This document shows, one piece after another, positions 33,302-44,056 of a stretch of DNA of 64,000 nt (position 1 is its first letter; each line of letters starts with the position of its first letter). Both the position numbers and the translations under genes were made by a program. Source of the DNA: Mesorhizobium tamadayense (lineage in GTDB: Bacteria > Pseudomonadota > Alphaproteobacteria > Rhizobiales > Rhizobiaceae); contig NZ_RQXT01000007.1 in NCBI RefSeq assembly GCF_003863365.1, forward strand, positions 1 to 64,000, in the 5' to 3' direction. A model generated the notes under the pieces. It saw nothing but the letters and a program-made list of their open reading frames with translations, did no database searches and was not told the DNA's origin.

Positions 33302-34745
33302 GGTGGTCATTCTTCATGCGGCAATTCTCGCGGCGGCGTTTGTCGCCGCGCCTGCCTTCGCGCAGACCAACGACCCAACCCTGACGCAGAAGCAGATCGA
33401 CTGCCTCGGCCGCACGACAGTGGCGGGCACCGATTGCGATAAGAAAGGCGGCGGAACGGAGAATGGCGGCAACAAGCCCGGCACGGGCGCCGCGGCCGGC
33501 GGCGCCGTGTTCCTGCCGACGGTGATCGTCGACCTGTTCCCGAACCCGCCGGCGAGTGGCGCGCTGCCAAGCCCGTCGAACGGAGCGTCGCAGCCCGGCG
33601 GCGCGCTGAACACGCCCCCGCCCTCTCCCCCGCCGACCGGGCCAGTCGCGCCACCCACAGGCCTCAATCTCGCAGCGCCGCCGCGCGCGGTCGCTGGCGA
33701 GTTCGTGCCCGACGAGGTGCTGGTGACGGTCGCCGGCGATGCCGGCGCGGTGCAGCAGATCGCCACGGCCTTCGGTCTGCAGGTGCGCTCGCAGCGCCAG
33801 TCGCGGCTGCTCGGCGGCACGCTGGTGCGCTTCGGCATTCCCGACGGGAGACCGGTCGGCGTGGTGCTGGCGCAGCTTGCCGCCGACGGGCGCACGCAGC
33901 GGCGCGAGCCCAACCACATCTATTCACTGCAGCAGGCGGCCGGCATCGTGAACTATGCGTTCGAGCGCATCGCGCTAGATGCCAGCCAAGCTAGCGGCGA
34001 GAATGTGCGCGTCGCCGTCATCGATACCGGCATCGACGACACCAATCCGGCGCTGAAGGGCGTGATCGCCGACCAGTTCGATGCCATGCCGAACGTGCCG
34101 ATCGAAAAGCGCGACCACGGCACCTCCGTCGACGGCCTGATCGCCGGCGTCGGCCCGCTGGAAGGCATGGCGCCCGGCGCCATGATCTATCACGCGCGCG
34201 CCTTCGAGGGCGGCAAGTCGACCATGGACGTCATCCTGTCGGCGCTCGACTGGGCGGCGGAACAGGATGTGCGCATCATCAATATGAGCTTCGTCGGCCC
34301 GAAGAACGACCTGCTCGGCACCGCCTGCCGCAACGCGCGCGCGCTCGGCATGGTGCTGGTGGCGGCAGCCGGCAACAACGGGCCCAAGGCGCCCTATGGT
34401 TATCCGGCCGCCTTCGACGGCGTCATCGCGGTCACCGCCACCGACGCCAAGGACGGGCTGATGGCGCAGGCCAATCGCGGTCCCTACGTCTTCATCTCGG
34501 CGCCGGGCGTCGAAATGGTGGCGCCGAGCGGCGCCGGCTCGGACGTGGTCACCGGCACCTCGTTTGCCGCCGCGATCGTCAGCGGCGCCATCGCCAACCT
34601 GATCCATGCTGCGCCCGAACGCTCGGCCGACGACATAGAGAAGGCGCTGGCCGCGACGGCCAAAGATCTCGGCCCGAAGGGGCGGGACAACGATTTCGGC
34701 TATGGGTTGCTGGACACCAAGGCAGCCGGAGCGGCGAAGGAGTAG
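33291..34745 (+). CDS. Secreted S8 (subtilisin-like) serine protease
   Basis: A 484-residue exported subtilase. A signal peptide (residues 1-24, ending AFA) is followed by a Pro/Gly-rich linker around 85-125, an I9-inhibitor-like segment (~138-210) and the catalytic domain with D245 in VIDTGIDD, H276 in RDHGTSVDG, N362 in AAGNNG and S424 in GTSFAAAIVSG. The triad is complete. The ATG at 33291 with AAGGAAA upstream lies 11 bases inside the anti-sigma gene, so expression should be controlled with the sigma factor. Two Cys in the pro-region (C38 and C49) could form a disulfide. Substrate unknown; the anti-sigma periplasmic domain is one candidate. Confidence 0.93.
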   Translation: MAAKVVILHAAILAAAFVAAPAFAQTNDPTLTQKQIDCLGRTTVAGTDCDKKGGGTENGGNKPGTGAAAGGAVFLPTVIVDLFPNPPASGALPSPSNGASQPGGALNTPPPSPPPTGPVAPPTGLNLAAPPRAVAGEFVPDEVLVTVAGDAGAVQQIATAFGLQVRSQRQSRLLGGTLVRFGIPDGRPVGVVLAQLAADGRTQRREPNHIYSLQQAAGIVNYAFERIALDASQASGENVRVAVIDTGIDDTNPALKGVIADQFDAMPNVPIEKRDHGTSVDGLIAGVGPLEGMAPGAMIYHARAFEGGKSTMDVILSALDWAAEQDVRIINMSFVGPKNDLLGTACRNARALGMVLVAAAGNNGPKAPYGYPAAFDGVIAVTATDAKDGLMAQANRGPYVFISAPGVEMVAPSGAGSDVVTGTSFAAAIVSGAIANLIHAAPERSADDIEKALAATAKDLGPKGRDNDFGYGLLDTKAAGAAKE

Positions 34746-34777
34746 GGTCCCTCATACCTGTAGCGTCGGCGGGACAG

Positions 34778-34939
34778 CACCCCTCTGTTCTGCCGGACAT
34801 CTCCCCCGCAAGGAGGGAGATTGGCAGCTCAACTGCTGGCTCTCACTTTCAACGTTGGCAGTTGGCGAAAGCGGCGGCGACGTCCAATCTCCCCCTTGCG
34901 GGACCTTGCGGGGGAGATGCCCGGCAGGCAGAGGGGGTG
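34778..34939. repeat. ~162-bp palindromic element, copy 1
   Basis: Outer arms CACCCCTCTG and CAGAGGGGGTG, inner arms around ACATCTCCCCC/GGGGGAGATG, and a ~60-base centre with TGGCAGCT and TTGGCAGTTGGCGAAAGC. The element at 54069-54238 is the same family in the opposite orientation. It fills the subtilase-aglR spacer; short frames through it are not genes. Confidence 0.85.
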
Positions 34940-34998
34940 TGAAGGAACGCGGCGCGAACGCTATACCCTCGAGCGTCTCGCCCGTCGGAACATGCCCC

Positions 34999-36021
34999 CT
35001 AACCCGGCGCCCCGGCGACCGAGCCCCGCACCACCAGGTCGACCGGCCAGACCTCGCCTCGCGCCCCCTCCTCCAGCCCCGAAATCCGCGCCGCGAGCCG
35101 CTCGGCGATGCGCGCGCCGGCGAGGCGGATCGAGGAGCGTGTGGTCGACAGCGGCACGGGGAAATTCTCCGGCCGCAGCCAGGGGAAGACGTCGTCATGG
35201 GCGACCAGCGACAGGTCGCCAGGGATGGTCAGGCCGAGATCGCGCACGGCGCGCACCACGCCGAGCGCCATTATCAGGCTGGAGCAGACGATCGCCGTCG
35301 GCGGCTCGCTTTCCTGGAGCAGGCGGCGGGCGGCGCGGTAGCCGTTCTCCTCAGTCATGGTCAGCGAGCAGACGTGACGTTCGCCAAGCGTCAGGCCGCT
35401 CGCGGCAAGCGCCCGGCGCATGCCGCGCTCGCGGTGGATGGCGAAGGTCTCGCGGTCGTCGCCGTTGATCAGCGCCAGCCGCTTGTGGCCTAGCTGGACG
35501 AGCAGCCTGGCCGCTTCGTGGAAGGCGCCCTCATTGTCGATGTCGAGATAGGGATAGTCGAAATCGAAGCCCTCGCTGCGGCCATGGACGATGAAGGGGA
35601 TGCCCAGCGTGTTGACCAGCGCCAGCCGCCGGTCGGCGGGCCTCGGCGAGGAAATATAGACGGCGTCGACCTGCCGGTTGGCGACGATACGCCGATAGGT
35701 CGTCTCCTGGTCGTCGGCGTCGGCCGGCGACAGCACGAGGTCGAGATCGTGCGAGCGGGCATAATCGCCGAGACCCGACAGGAATTCGACGAAATGCGGA
35801 TCGATGTCGACGGCCGTGCCTGTGGGCAGCACATAGCCGATCATGCCGGATTTGCCGGTGGCCAGCCGCCGCGCGCTGGGGTTCGGCCGGTAGCCATGGC
35901 GCTTGGCGGCATCCATCACGCGGCGCCGCGTCTCCTCGCTGACCTCCGGGTAGCCGTTCAGCGCCCGGCTCACCGTGGTTTGCGACAGCGACAGCATGTG
36001 CGAGAGTTGCTTGAGGTTCAC
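34999..36021 (-). CDS. aglR: LacI-family repressor, probable alpha-glucoside regulator AglR
   Basis: A 340-residue LacI/GalR regulator. The HTH is LKQLSHMLSLSQTTVSRALNGYPEVSEETRRRVMDAAKRHGYRPN (residues 3-48), followed by the periplasmic-binding-like sugar domain with VDAVYISSPRP, a GHKRLALINGDD segment and PGDLSLVAHDD. It is divergent from aglEFGAK, the position of aglR in Sinorhizobium. The GTG start has GGAGGCC upstream. The AAAGCGCTTT palindrome just in front and the extended one before aglE suggest repression of both promoters; the probable inducer is an alpha-glucoside such as sucrose, trehalose or maltose. Confidence 0.9.
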   Translation of the reverse strand: MNLKQLSHMLSLSQTTVSRALNGYPEVSEETRRRVMDAAKRHGYRPNPSARRLATGKSGMIGYVLPTGTAVDIDPHFVEFLSGLGDYARSHDLDLVLSPADADDQETTYRRIVANRQVDAVYISSPRPADRRLALVNTLGIPFIVHGRSEGFDFDYPYLDIDNEGAFHEAARLLVQLGHKRLALINGDDRETFAIHRERGMRRALAASGLTLGERHVCSLTMTEENGYRAARRLLQESEPPTAIVCSSLIMALGVVRAVRDLGLTIPGDLSLVAHDDVFPWLRPENFPVPLSTTRSSIRLAGARIAERLAARISGLEEGARGEVWPVDLVVRGSVAGAPG

Positions 36022-36038
36022 CGGAGGCCTCCAGCCTC

Positions 36039-36048
36039 AAAGCGCTTT
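36039..36048. promoter_or_regulatory. AglR operator candidate, regulator side
   Basis: AAAGCGCTTT, a perfect 10-bp palindrome 18 bases before the aglR start, with the CG-centred symmetry typical of LacI/GalR sites. The same core recurs at 36254-36267. Confidence 0.65.
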
Positions 36049-36135
36049 AAATTTTAATCGATCCGATGACGGCTGACGATATCGACAGACAAGTGACCTT
36101 AGTGGCGGCTCAAGGCAGTTTGAAGCAGAAATACT

Positions 36136-36166
36136 GCTGCAGCGCCAAAAAAGCATGCTGCAGCGC
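36136..36166. promoter_or_regulatory. Two direct copies of GCTGCAGCGC, 21 bp apart
   Basis: GCTGCAGCGC occurs at 36136-36145 and 36157-36166, both inside the aglR-aglE spacer. The 21-bp period equals two helical turns, so both faces the same way on the DNA. They differ from the AAAGCGCTTT palindromes and could bind a second regulator. Confidence 0.35.
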
Positions 36167-36190
36167 AATTTATCATTCATCGGATCAAAG

Positions 36191-36267
36191 GCTAAATCGA
36201 TTAGCATCGCAACCCTCTTGACTTCCGGTCAGTTCGATGGCGAGATCGAAAAGCCAAAGCGCTTTGG
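36191..36267 (+). promoter_or_regulatory. aglE promoter region and operator
   Basis: CCAAAGCGCTTTGG at 36254-36267 is a perfect 14-bp palindrome sharing its core with the aglR-side site. A -35-like TTGACT lies at 36218-36223 with a weak CGAGAT -10 at 36241-36246, so the operator would cover the transcription start, as expected for repression. An imperfect GCTAAATCGATTAGC lies at 36191-36205. aglE starts at 36380, leaving a leader of about 110 bases without an ORF. Confidence 0.6.
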
Positions 36268-36379
36268 AATACTCTGCGGACGGTTGCGGTTGCCTTCTCG
36301 CTGAGTCACAGTTCCGCGGGCGTCGGCGGACGAGATGGAGGTTTCGTCCGAACAGTTTTGACCACTGGGAGGAATTGCG

Positions 36380-37735
36380 ATGAGGAAAATGCTTTTCTTG
36401 AGCGCCGCTTTCGCCGCGCTCGCCTTTAGCCTGCCGGCGCAAGCCGAGCTGAAGTTCAAGCCGGGCGAGGACCCGCGCTTCCACTGGGCGAACTACGACG
36501 AGCTCAAGAAAGTCGACCTCAAGGGTGAGACGCTGACCATCTTCGGCCCGTGGCGCGGCGAGGACGAGGGCCTGGTGCGCACCGTGCTCGAATATTTCCA
36601 GGAAGCGACCGGCGCCGACATCAAATACTCCTCGTCGGAGAATTACGAACAGCAGATCGTCATCGACACCCAGGCCGGTAGCCCGCCCAACATCGCCGTG
36701 CTGCCGCAGCCCGGCCTGATCCAGGATCTGGCCTCCAAGGGCCTGCTGACGCCGCTCGGCGACGACACCGCCAAATGGATCAAGGACAATTACGGCGCCG
36801 GCCAGTCCTGGGTCGACCTCGGCACCTTCAAGGACAAGGACGGCAAGCCCGGCTTCTTCGCCTTCCCATACAAGGCCGACGTGAAATCGCTGGTCTGGTA
36901 CTCGCCGGACAATTTCGAGGAAGCCGGCTACAAGGCGCCGAAGACGCAGGAAGAGCTCGCCGATCTCGAAAAGAAGATCATCGCCGACGGCGGCAAGCCC
37001 TGGTGCATCGGGCTCGGGTCCGGCGGCGCCACCGGCTGGCCGGCGACCGACTGGGTCGAAGACATCATGCTGCGCACCCAGACCCCCGACGTCTACGACA
37101 AGTGGGTGAAGAACGAGATCCCGTTCAACGACCCGGCCGTGGTCAACGCCATCGACATCTTCGGCAAGATCGCCACCGACGACAAGATGGTCGACGGCGG
37201 CGCCAAGGCGGTCGCGGCGACCGACTTCCGCGACAGCCCGAAGGGTCTCTTCTCGGTGCCGCCGAAATGCTATCTGCACCACCAGGCATCGTTCATCCCG
37301 ACCTTTTTCCCGGAAGGCACCAAGCTCGGCCAGGACGCGGACTTCTTCTACTTCCCGCCCTACGCCTCCAAGCCTGACCTCGGCACGCCGGTGCTCGGTG
37401 CCGGCACGCTCGCCATGATCACGAAAGATAGCAAAAGTGCCCGCGCGTTCATCGAATTCCTGAAGATGCCGCTGGCGCACGAGATCTGGATGGCCCAAGG
37501 CGGCTTCGTGACGCCGTTCAAGTCGGTGAACAAGGAGGCCTATGCCAGCGACGCGCTGAAGAAGCAGGGCGAGATCCTGGCCAACGCCTCGACCTTCCGC
37601 TTCGACGGCTCGGACCTGATGCCGGGCAAGATCGGCGCGGGCTCCTTCTGGACCGGGATGATCGACCTGGTCGGCGGCAAGTCCGCCCAGGACGTCGCCA
37701 CCGACATCCAGAAGAGCTGGGACGCGATCAAGTAG
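36380..37735 (+). CDS. aglE: Alpha-glucoside ABC transporter, substrate-binding protein
   Basis: A 451-residue family 1 periplasmic binding protein. A Sec signal peptide (MRKMLFLSAAFAALAFSLPAQA) is followed by the two-lobe domain; WRGEDEGLVRTVLEYFQEATGADIKY at about 55-80 and the long C-terminal lobe fit AglE. In Sinorhizobium the system takes up sucrose, maltose and trehalose. GGGAGGAA precedes the ATG. A 192-base spacer with a GC-rich hairpin separates it from aglF, a common arrangement that keeps binding protein in excess of the membrane subunits. No truncation is apparent. Confidence 0.93.
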   Translation: MRKMLFLSAAFAALAFSLPAQAELKFKPGEDPRFHWANYDELKKVDLKGETLTIFGPWRGEDEGLVRTVLEYFQEATGADIKYSSSENYEQQIVIDTQAGSPPNIAVLPQPGLIQDLASKGLLTPLGDDTAKWIKDNYGAGQSWVDLGTFKDKDGKPGFFAFPYKADVKSLVWYSPDNFEEAGYKAPKTQEELADLEKKIIADGGKPWCIGLGSGGATGWPATDWVEDIMLRTQTPDVYDKWVKNEIPFNDPAVVNAIDIFGKIATDDKMVDGGAKAVAATDFRDSPKGLFSVPPKCYLHHQASFIPTFFPEGTKLGQDADFFYFPPYASKPDLGTPVLGAGTLAMITKDSKSARAFIEFLKMPLAHEIWMAQGGFVTPFKSVNKEAYASDALKKQGEILANASTFRFDGSDLMPGKIGAGSFWTGMIDLVGGKSAQDVATDIQKSWDAIK

Positions 37736-37780
37736 GCCGCCGGTGGCAGCCCGACGCTAGACCTTTCTGATCCTTATACC

Positions 37781-37805
37781 GGATCCGGGCCTCAGGCCCG
37801 GATCC
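37781..37805 (+). other. Intercistronic hairpin between aglE and aglF
   Basis: GGATCCGGGCC (37781-37791) and GGCCCGGATCC (37795-37805) are perfect 11-base complements around a TCA loop. No U-run follows, so it should act mainly as a 3' block to exonucleases, protecting aglE mRNA, or as a partial terminator. Confidence 0.7.
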
Positions 37806-37927
37806 CAACCGGCAGTCCATGCCGGACGCCTTTTGCGTTCGATCGTTCCGATTAATCGAATCGGCGCATCATCCCACTGCCAGGATCCGTTTTCAGCCTG
37901 GCCGGTCATGCGCAGGGAGAGGGACCC

Positions 37928-38941
37928 ATGGCGGCTCAGATTTTCTCGGCCATTTTCGTCATCATCGTCGGCGTCGGCGGCTGCGTCGCCTATTTCTGGG
38001 GCGCCAACAAACTGCTCGACGTCATCTTCCCCTCGCGCGGCGTCTCCGGCACCGCCGCCGTCGACAATCTGCGCCGGCAAGGGCTGGTGCGGCCATGGCT
38101 GTTCGTCGGCCCGGCCATGATCATCCTCACCATCTACCTGATCTACCCGGTCGTCGAGACGCTGAGGCTGTCCTTCCTCGACCGCGGCGGCGTCAACTTT
38201 GTCGGCCTCGCCAACTACGAATGGGCGTTCGGCGACCGCGAATTCCGAAACTCGATCCTGAACAACATCGTCTGGCTGGCCGTGGTGCCGGCAGCCTGCA
38301 CCTTCCTGGGGCTGATCATCGCCGTGCTCACCGACAAGATCTGGTGGGGCACGATCGCCAAGAGCCTGATCTTCCTACCTTTAGCCATCTCCTTCGTCGG
38401 CGCCAGCGTGATCTGGAAATTCATCTACGAGTATCGCGGCGAGGGCCAGACGCAGATCGGCCTGCTCAACGCCATCATCCAGTATTTCGGCGGCCAGCCG
38501 CAGGTGTGGATATCGCTGCCGTTCTGGAACAACTTCTTCCTGATGGTGATCCTGATCTGGATCCAGACCGGCTTTGCCATGGTGATCCTGTCTTCGGCCT
38601 TACGCGGCATTCCGGAGGAGACGCTGGAGGCGGCGGTCATCGACGGCGCCAACCCGTTCCAGATCTTCTGGAAGATCATGGTGCCGCAGATCTGGGGCAC
38701 GATTGCGGTCGTCTGGACCACCATCACCATCCTGGTGCTGAAGGTGTTCGACATCGTGCTGACCATGACCAACGGCCAATGGAACAGCCAGGTGCTCGCC
38801 AATCTGATGTTCGACTGGATGTTCCGCGGCGGCGGCGACTTCGGCCGCGGCGCGACAATCGCCATCATCATCATGATCGCGGTCATTCCGATCATGGTCT
38901 GGAACATCCGCCAGGCCAACAAAGAGACGGGAGGGCACTGA
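37928..38941 (+). CDS. aglF: Alpha-glucoside ABC transporter permease
   Basis: A 337-residue MalF-like permease. A first membrane segment (IFSAIFVIIVGVGGCVAYFWG) lies before a cytoplasmic stretch and then five or six further segments starting PWLFVGPAMIILTIYLIYPVV. The EAA motif is ETLEAAVIDGANPFQIFWKIMVPQIWGTIAVV. GGGAGAGGG lies before the ATG. It pairs with AglG, which starts two bases after the stop. Confidence 0.93.
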   Translation: MAAQIFSAIFVIIVGVGGCVAYFWGANKLLDVIFPSRGVSGTAAVDNLRRQGLVRPWLFVGPAMIILTIYLIYPVVETLRLSFLDRGGVNFVGLANYEWAFGDREFRNSILNNIVWLAVVPAACTFLGLIIAVLTDKIWWGTIAKSLIFLPLAISFVGASVIWKFIYEYRGEGQTQIGLLNAIIQYFGGQPQVWISLPFWNNFFLMVILIWIQTGFAMVILSSALRGIPEETLEAAVIDGANPFQIFWKIMVPQIWGTIAVVWTTITILVLKVFDIVLTMTNGQWNSQVLANLMFDWMFRGGGDFGRGATIAIIIMIAVIPIMVWNIRQANKETGGH

Positions 38942-38942
38942 G

Positions 38943-40097
38943 ATGACCGCCAAGACCGGAAAGTCCTTTGCCGGCCGCTTCGGCGTCCACATCGCGGTGC
39001 TCGTCTTCGTGGCGATCTGGACCGTGCCTACGCTCGGCATCCTCGTCTCGTCGCTGCGCGACAAGGACCAGATCATCGCCTCGGGCTGGTGGAATTCCTT
39101 CGCCAGTTCCAGCCAGACCGAGGCCGGACGGCTGCCGGCGGCTGCCGCGCAGACGCAGAAGGACGGCAAATACGTCATCGAGGGCAACATCTTCGGCGAG
39201 GGCGCCAAGCGCGATATCAGCGCCTTCGGCGTCAAGTCGGCGGCGCCGACGCAGTACCCTGCCGGCACGGCCGCCGATCTCGGCGAAGGCGTCACCCTGC
39301 AATTGAATGCCGACGGCGGCTTCGTGCTTTCATCGCCCAAGGCCTTCGAGGGCGAGCGCGGCCAGCGCGTCTACTATGCCTCGTCGGCACCGCCGAAATT
39401 CACCACCGACAACTACCAGACGGTGCTGTTCTCGGAAGGCATCGGCCGCTCCTTCATGAACTCGCTGACGGTGACCATTCCATCGACCGTCATCCCGATC
39501 CTGATCGCGGCCTTCGCCGCCTATGCGCTGGCCTGGATGCGCTTTCCCGGCCGCGCGCTCTTGATCGCGGTCATCATCGGCTTGCTTGTCGTGCCGCTGC
39601 AGATGTCGCTGATCCCGCTGCTCAAGCTCTACAACGGCGTCGGCTCGTTCTTCGGGGTGCCGTCCAAGACCTATCTCGGCATCTGGCTTGCGCATACCGG
39701 CTTCGGCCTGCCCTTCGCCATCTACCTGCTCAGGAGCTACATTGCCGGCCTGCCGCGCGAGATCATGGAATCGGCGCGCATCGACGGCGCCAGCGATTTC
39801 GAGATCTTCGTCAAGATCGTGCTGCCGCTGTCATTCCCGGTGCTCGCCTCCTTCGCCATCTTCCAATTCCTGTGGGTATGGAACGATCTCCTGGTGGCGA
39901 TGGTTTTCCTTGGCACCGAGGGCGATCAGATCGTGCTGACGGCCAAGCTCAACGCGCTGCTCGGCTCGCGCGGCGGCGACTGGGAGATCCTGACGACATC
40001 GGCCTTCGTGACCATCATCGTGCCGCTGATCGTGTTCTTCTCGCTGCAGCGCTATTTCGTCCGCGGGCTGCTTGCCGGCTCGGTGAAAGGAGGTTGA
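38943..40097 (+). CDS. aglG: Alpha-glucoside ABC transporter permease
   Basis: A 384-residue MalG-like permease. The usual first membrane segment (GVHIAVLVFVAIWTVPTLGILVSSL) is separated from the second by a large periplasmic loop of about 130 residues (~45-175), longer than in MalG and characteristic of AglG. The EAA motif is EIMESARIDGASDFEIFVKIVLPLSFPVLASF. GGGAGG precedes the ATG. The alpha-glucosidase starts four bases after its stop. Confidence 0.93.
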   Translation: MTAKTGKSFAGRFGVHIAVLVFVAIWTVPTLGILVSSLRDKDQIIASGWWNSFASSSQTEAGRLPAAAAQTQKDGKYVIEGNIFGEGAKRDISAFGVKSAAPTQYPAGTAADLGEGVTLQLNADGGFVLSSPKAFEGERGQRVYYASSAPPKFTTDNYQTVLFSEGIGRSFMNSLTVTIPSTVIPILIAAFAAYALAWMRFPGRALLIAVIIGLLVVPLQMSLIPLLKLYNGVGSFFGVPSKTYLGIWLAHTGFGLPFAIYLLRSYIAGLPREIMESARIDGASDFEIFVKIVLPLSFPVLASFAIFQFLWVWNDLLVAMVFLGTEGDQIVLTAKLNALLGSRGGDWEILTTSAFVTIIVPLIVFFSLQRYFVRGLLAGSVKGG

Positions 40098-40101
40098 AAC
40101 C

Positions 40102-41766
<1,665 letters not shown>

Positions 41767-41800
41767 GTTTGCAACGGAAAATCACTCGGAGGAGGAATTT

Positions 41801-42913
<1,113 letters not shown>

Positions 42914-42955
42914 GGCCGCGGTTTTCTCGCTCCGGCAGGGAGCTACCCGGCAAAC

Positions 42956-42992
42956 AAAAAAGAGCGGCGGGCCAGGCCCGCCGTTCTTTTTT
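42956..42992. terminator. Bidirectional intrinsic terminator
   Basis: Stem CGGCGGGCC/GGCCCGCCG (42965-42973 and 42975-42983) with a single-base loop, extended by three further pairs including one G-T, flanked by six A on the left and six T on the right. It works in both directions and separates the plus-strand agl operon from the minus-strand DUF680 gene. Confidence 0.93.
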
Positions 42993-43008
42993 CAACTACC
43001 TGCGGCTG

Positions 43009-43239
43009 TTAGCGGCCGAACAAGTTGCGGTCGCTGCCCTGCGGGGCGGACTTCTGCGCGTCATTCGACGATTTCAGCAGCTTGTAGACCGGCGAGGCGG
43101 TGCTGATCGACGAGGTGCGCGTGGTGTCGACCGCGGGGGCCGGCTGGTCAGCACCGTTGGAGCCGTAATTGTCGCTGGCCGCAAAGGTAGCGCTGGACAG
43201 GGCCAAAACGGCCGCGGTGGCAAGAACGATCTTCCTCAT
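43009..43239 (-). CDS. Small secreted DUF680 protein, copy A
   Basis: A 76-residue exported protein. A signal peptide (MRKIVLATAAVLALSSATFA) is followed by ASDNYGSNGADQPAPAVDT, a variable middle and a C-terminal QGSDRNLFGR. No Cys or enzymatic motif is present. AGGAGAATT precedes the ATG at 43239; a TTG six bases earlier is unlikely. Matches the short DUF680 family described from Mesorhizobium; the function is unknown. Copy B lies 102 bases upstream on the same strand and could be co-transcribed, although a separate promoter is possible. Confidence 0.85.
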   Translation of the reverse strand: MRKIVLATAAVLALSSATFAASDNYGSNGADQPAPAVDTTRTSSISTASPVYKLLKSSNDAQKSAPQGSDRNLFGR

Positions 43240-43341
43240 TTTCAATTCTCCTGAATTCTGTGGAGGCGGCGGGAATTACCCGCCGTCCCTCTCCTGTCGG
43301 CCATGGCCCCTCATTTCTGGATCATGGCCGGGGTTCGGCTG

Positions 43342-43548
43342 TTAGTTGTTGCCGAAAAGGTTGCGGTCGGCGCCCTGAGTGACGGGCTTCTGAGCGGCCG
43401 CATCCGACTGATGGGTCGAAGCCGTGTAGGACGTGTCGACCGCAGCAGCCGGCTGATTGGCGCCGTTGGAGCCGTAGTTGTCGCTCGCGGCAAAGGCGCT
43501 GCCGGAAATGGCCAGAAGGGCGGCGGCAGTGAGAACAATCTTTTTCAT
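43342..43548 (-). CDS. Small secreted DUF680 protein, copy B
   Basis: A 68-residue paralogue of the previous gene. After the signal peptide (MKKIVLTAAALLAISGSAFA) it shares ASDNYGSNGANQPAAAVDT and the C-terminal QGADRNLFG, while the middle of 25 residues differs in length and sequence. GGAG lies nine bases before the ATG at 43548. The strong conservation of both ends and the free middle suggest that DNYGSNG and DRNLFG carry the function. Mature product about 48 residues, probably periplasmic. Confidence 0.85.
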   Translation of the reverse strand: MKKIVLTAAALLAISGSAFAASDNYGSNGANQPAAAVDTSYTASTHQSDAAAQKPVTQGADRNLFGNN

Positions 43549-44056
43549 TTTTGGTACTCCAGTATTTTTTTCCCGTCCGTCTAGCGGCGTGTCTTGGGAG
43601 GATAATCGCGTCGTTCGGACAGCCCCGATGTGGGTGAGCCGGCTGCCGGATTCCAATCACGAAGTTGTTCCGGCTGGACCATGAATCCACACCTTGAAAT
43701 TGTACAACTCTCTCCTATTGCCTGATTTTTCTTATTTAAATCAGTCGTTTACACCATTCGACCGTTTGGCTCACCAAGTGTGTCCGACCGCCAATGTTCA
43801 CCGCTTCATGCACGCACCGTCAACAGAAACGAACCGTTCGGTTCGATTTTAGAACCTCCTAATAGTCACTTTTCGATACCGCTAACCGTCTCAAGGCTGA
43901 TCCGGACCCGATTCGGGGCGTCGCCAGCACCCGCGCGAGCCAGCTGCGAGGAGGAACACGGCGCTCTCGGGTGCGGCCACGCTCTCCGTCGTCCCGAAAT
44001 GATCAACGCGTCGTCTCGGCAACGTTCAGCCCGGGCGCCTGAGCGGGACTTCGCTT
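43549..44056. other. 508-bp gene-free region with an orphan palindrome
   Basis: No convincing gene on either strand: a 101-codon frame at 43780-44085 has no ribosome site, unusual composition and no recognisable protein. The stretch 43690-43760 is AT-rich. At 43830-43845, CGAACCG and CGGTTCG are exact complements around TT, a TetR/AcrR-like operator form, but no such regulator is in the window. It probably holds the promoter of the DUF680 genes on the left and perhaps the remains of a lost gene. Confidence 0.5.

Noticed and set aside
34821..35493. Plus-strand open frames across the repeat and aglR
   Set aside because: Derived from the palindromic repeat and antisense of aglR.
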